From: Conidiobolus incongruus B7586
Lineage: Eukaryota > Entomophthoromycota > Entomophthoromycetes > Entomophthorales > Conidiobolaceae
Assembly (NCBI GenBank): GCA_000697335.1
Contig: JNEM01014506.1
Span: forward strand, 1 to 15,526
Reading direction: 5' to 3'
Length of the DNA stretch: 15,526 bases
The translations under genes were made by a program, and so were the position numbers. The first letter of the stretch is position 1, and every line of letters begins with the position of its first letter. Below are positions 10,140 to 15,526 of the stretch, piece by piece. The notes beneath the pieces were generated by a model. That model did not search any database, was not told the origin of the DNA, and saw nothing but the letters and a program-made list of their open reading frames with translations.

Positions 10140-11663
10140 ATGTCTAAAAAACATAAAAAATTTAAAAAGAATGAAAATGAAAGAGATGTTTCCGACGATT
10201 ATAATTCTATTTTAACTGAAAATAATATTTCTGTTAAGCGGGAATTGGAAGACTCAATAGAACAAAACCTTTTAAAATTTTCCAAATTAGAATCAGACTA
10301 TGTGCCAATTAGCCAAAGGTCAACACTTGAAAACTTGAATTCAATAGAGAGGAAGTTAGACAAAGTTGACATTGATACCTACTCTCTCAGTGACTCAAGT
10401 AGCCAAAGAGTTTTGGATAATAATTCTCCAATACACCACTCCCAACCAAAACTTTTAAGTGAAGACTATTGGTCAATAGGTCAAAATTCACAAAAATTAG
10501 AAGATTTGGACATTCCAATGAGTCAATTTTTTCAAGTTCACGATTATTTACCAAGTTCACAATTTCAACATCAAGATTATAACCTCATAGAACAATCCCA
10601 CTCAAAACCTATCGAGATTAACACCTCAAATCATAATGACAATATCAAAACTTCCGAGCAAATTCCCAATAAAATATCAAAACAATTAGATACTTCTTAT
10701 GAAAAATCTCAGTATAACACTATGGTTAAACCATCCAAGTCGTCAGTCATACCATATACATGGAATTTCAGAAGAGACAATCATTATATATTGAGGAGTG
10801 AAATTATTCGCGAATTATCCGAATCCAATCAATTACTAATCAAAAAAAGCTTATTGGAGCCAATATACCCAAAGTAAACCTCAAAATCGCTTCAATTCAT
10901 CAGTTATTAATCGTTATTTAGAAAGTGGAAATGGCCAGAATTTCGTAAAAATCGAGTCGAAAGGTAAACAACACTTTACATTATACTGAGTTATTTATTA
11001 ACTGTTATAAAGGCATGAGTATATAGACGATTTATTAAATGATGAAGATTTAGCAATTATTCAAAGTGAAGAAAAATTAAATCAGATGGTAACTGAGCCG
11101 AAATTTTGGGCTACGAATCTCCTCAAACCCCCGGAATACATAGCTAAGGAGCAAGAAAAGACCTCGAGTCTTCGAAAAAGGATCGACTATCAAAGCTTTG
11201 ACCAAGTGGTGCCGAATGTTCACTATAATCAAATTCAACATATGGAGTCATTTGAGAAGATGGTGACTTTCATATTATCTCGATATCCTCAACTCAGGCC
11301 AAAGTTGAAGAAAAAGATTCGTGCAGCTGCCGGCATGAAGTTACAGATGATTTTGGAACAGTTGAAATTGTTGAGAGATGGTGGAGATAAGTGCCAAATT
11401 AATGATGAAGAGTAAGTCAATCGAATTTATTCATCGTTTCTTGAAATTCACCCAAAAGTTAGGACAGCGCCTCGAAAGTTGAATCTATTGGGGATGGCTT
11501 ACGCTGCGGGAATTCCTCTCAGGTAATTCTAATTTCATCTAACTCCTTTTTAGTAGATTGACCCCATGTTTTTAGTGTGGTCAATCGAGCTAGAAGTCGA
11601 TTACAACCTCTCAAAGACGCAGTTGATACTATCAAAACTAATTTAAAAACTCAAGAAGATTAG
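10140..11663 (+). CDS. Unrecognised 434-residue protein with basic N-terminus and helical C-terminal domain
   Basis: I do not recognise the family. Five exons join in phase: 10140-10797, 10850-10963, 11027-11411, 11463-11522 and 11576-11663. The protein starts MSKKHKKFKKNENERD, a Lys-rich patch typical of nuclear or nucleolar proteins. Residues about 20-205 are polar, rich in Ser, Asn, Gln and Asp, and look disordered. From about residue 280 (PKFWATNLLKPPEYIAKEQE) to the end there is a compact-looking Lys/Arg-rich helical region, including FILSRYPQLRPKLKKKIRAA, LQMILEQLKLLRDGGD and GMAYAAGIPLSVVNRARSRL. Intron 1 is the weakest call: a GTGAAA donor at 10798, but a good TACTAAT branch sequence, an AAAAAAAG acceptor, a length of 52 nt, and it is needed to keep frame. 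If it is retained, translation stops at 10877 after 245 residues. Introns 2-4 have GTAA donors. A nuclear role is only an inference. Confidence 0.75.
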
Positions 11664-12274
11664 TAGATATATTGAAGGACTGATTGTATACTAAAAACGA
11701 TAACAAAGACTACAGGGACATATCAGATCATTATTAAACGGTTCGATAAGCTAGATTAGTTTAGTTCCTTCAAAATATGGCATAATGATCGATCAAAAGG
11801 TTGAAATTTAGACGTTGAACCAGCTTGGCTACTCGAGTGGATCCTCACTAACTAAATTTTAATGATTCAAATATGAATTCAACGTTAAGACTGAAAGAAT
11901 CTGAACGAAATCGTACCACATGATAGAAAAAAAATAGATTTATCATTTTTATATATTTTATTATCATACAACAAGGTAATATAACTCCATATTCACAATC
12001 GAATCGAGAGTTATAGATGACTTGAAAATTGTACAAAATTTACATTAGGCTAAAAATCTAGATTAATATTTATTTAAAATAAATCATAAAACTTGAAATT
12101 TAATCCAAGATACCCAAAATTGGTAAATTAATTAATTAATATTTAACATTAATAAATAAATAAAATTAAAAATGATCAATGCATAAGAATTAAATGTATA
12201 TATATATTCAATGTAAAACAAGATCGAAAATGGAGTCAAATTAAGATTAAACGGTAAAAATTTTTTGGGGGCGT
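11664..12274. other. Convergent 3' intergenic region
   Basis: About 610 bp between the stop codons of the orphan gene and PP1, so it holds both 3' UTRs and terminators. The first 190 bases are less AT-rich than the rest. The part near 12040-12240 is strongly AT-rich with a short AT tract. No tRNA, snoRNA or supportable ORF is seen. Confidence 0.65.
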
Positions 12275-13783
<1,509 letters not shown>

Positions 13784-15526
13784 ATTAAAAACTCAAACAA
13801 TTTTCAATATGAACTTTAAAATAATATAATTAGAAAAATCTTCCTCAACAAATTTTTTTTCTAAAATCAATATTTTTTAAATATAAAAAATTAAGATAAT
13901 TAAATATAGTTATTAAATAAAAAATTTAAGATTATTAATGAAACAAAAGGAAATTTATAAAAAAATTTTTCTCCTGATAATTTTCTATTCAATTTAGCTT
14001 TCCAATTGAGGGTTTGGAATTATGATTGGTTGAAAATTTGACCTAATCAGTTTTGATTCGTTAGTAGGTTTTCCAAGTTTCGCCATTTTGCTAGTTGTTT
14101 AAAGGTTCGATTAGATTTTTAATTATTGGAGGCACTCTCTTGTATACATTTCTCTATGATTATATTTTAACTATTGATTTTACTAAATTCAATATAATAT
14201 ATTTATAAGGATATACACTAGTGATACTGATAAAACAAAAAAATGAAATGATCATCGTTCATGAATGTAAAATTTAATTTTGATCCTTAAATGATTCATC
14301 CATTGTCCATTAGAATTTTAATAATAGCAATCAATATTATACAATTCTAAACTATGATTTTCATAAATCGCTAATGAATATTATTAATATTGATTAAAGT
14401 ATCTCATGATTTAAACATGATTTTATATATTTTTTCATATCAAACAATATTTTTAATCCCATATCAGTTTGATTTATTTTCACATTTTCACAATCTAATA
14501 ACACAGATAAGAAATATTCAATAAAATTAATTTAACAATATAGGCGATAGTTTATTAATTTGTAAAATTGAAATTATGCTTTATAAATTCTGAATAATTT
14601 AAACAAATTTAATTTCATTAATATAACATTAGATATATTGTCAATTATTATGATTTTGAAAATACTTTTTTTCAATTTTACTCAACTTATTACAATATAG
14701 TGAAATTCAAATTCATTTTGAGGCTTTAAATATCGCGGTTAAATTTTTCATCATTTTAACCAATTATATTATCCTAATTTCATAAATAAATCAAATAGTT
14801 ATATAAGAAAATTGCTACTTAATATATGTTTTGACTTGCATACTCTCATCATAAGTTTTGCAAGGATATAACTAATCCACTTCTATCGCTTATAACCATG
14901 ATAACAGATAATTATTTTGAATTCAGAAATAGACAGAAATTTAGATAATAATGAATATATATAAATGAAGTGATATTTAACAAAAAAAATTTTTTTGAAT
15001 ATTTTATTTTTAGTTTTCTAGAAATTATTTGATTTTGGAAATATATCAAATCAAATATTATAATTATAATTTCCTATATTTCACAATAATAAAAATATCT
15101 CTATTTATATGAAAATACTATTTTGAATTAATAAATTTGGTTAAATTATAGAGTTTATTTTAAATTTATAAAATTAGCAATTATTCCATATTTTATTATT
15201 ATATAATTTTCCAACATTTTTTTATATATTTTAATTCTAAAGCTATTATTATATAGCATCAATATATGACTCTATTTTAATTTAAATATTCTGATTAATA
15301 AATTTTTAAAAATTAATGAAATATATAAACTTTGTATTATTTTATTGTTAATCAGAATTTGGTATTATATTTATATAGGATTAGTTAAGATAGTTTTACT
15401 TATATAAGTAATTTTGACTATAATATTATTTAATAGTATATATTATATCAACAATATAATAATCATTATATTTTTAATACAAATATCCAAAGCAATACTT
15501 CCTTAGTTTATTTATTTAATTTAAAT
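13784..15526. other. PP1 upstream region and AT-rich flank
   Basis: About 1.7 kb with no gene seen. The first 400 bases hold the presumed PP1 leader and promoter. A less AT-rich patch occurs at about 13990-14160. Beyond 14200 the sequence is AT-rich, with no coding frame, tRNA, long repeat or microsatellite that I can support. Confidence 0.65.
13952..14028 (-). promoter_or_regulatory. Candidate PP1 promoter: CCAAT box and TATA-like word
   Basis: On the minus strand, AACCAAT sits with CCAAT at 14028-14024 in a less AT-rich patch, and TATAAATT lies 65 bp downstream at 13959-13952, about 170 bp before the PP1 start. The order and spacing fit a classic promoter. The TATA word is easily expected by chance in such DNA. 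Confidence 0.3.

Noticed and set aside
11740-11747. GGTTCGAT, a tRNA B-box-like word (also GGTTCGA at 14104-14110)
   Set aside because: No complementary T-stem, A box, anticodon arm or acceptor stem can be folded around either.
11832-11844. CTCGAG close to GGATCC, resembling a cloning-site remnant
   Set aside because: The two sites fall in ordinary flanking sequence with no other polylinker sites or vector sequence; chance is sufficient.
11848-12036. 62-codon minus-strand frame between the orphan gene and PP1
   Set aside because: It is a short Phe/Ile-rich frame as expected by chance in AT-rich 3' flanks, with no domain or splice context.

Overview
The window looks like nuclear DNA of an AT-rich fungus. 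The five complete genes are split by short introns, mostly 46-63 nt, with GTAA-type donors and CTAAT/TACTAAT-like branch sequences. Exons are moderately GC-rich, while intergenic DNA is extremely AT-rich. Best matches are to fungal or general eukaryotic proteins: yeast Faf1, Vts1, Atp23 and the PP1 catalytic subunit Glc7/Dis2. An ATP23 gene implies a mitochondrion that assembles ATP synthase, which argues against a hydrogenosome-bearing anaerobic fungus. An early-diverging AT-rich fungus is plausible, but I cannot fix the lineage from sequence alone.

Layout. Positions 1-~480 form a less AT-rich island carrying, on the minus strand, the first 120 codons of an ORF that runs off the left edge. 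It may be the 5' end of a non-LTR retrotransposon. From ~499 to 3544 there is an AT desert with no gene I can support. FAF1 (minus, 8 coding exons) spans 3545-4829. A 2 kb gap follows, containing a small less-AT block (about 6080-6215) with three inverted repeats. VTS1 (minus, 5 exons, C-terminal SAM domain) spans 6828-8572 and ATP23 (minus, 5 exons) spans 9154-9942. A 197-bp divergent promoter separates ATP23 from an unrecognised 434-residue gene (plus, 5 exons, 10140-11663). PP1 (minus, 7 exons, 12275-13783) converges on that gene. The rest to 15526 is AT-rich upstream DNA.

The five genes are housekeeping or regulatory genes and are not an obvious functional cluster: 40S ribosome assembly, mRNA decay through hairpin-binding SAM protein, mitochondrial ATP synthase assembly, an orphan, and a Ser/Thr phosphatase. 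All splice models were built by hand. Phases are consistent throughout, and the conserved motifs are restored across every junction in FAF1, VTS1, ATP23 and PP1. I found no convincing new multi-gene system. The most useful leads are the orphan gene, the two unusually long PP1 introns with internal acceptors, the left-edge element, and the possible structured RNA or element relic near 6.1 kb.
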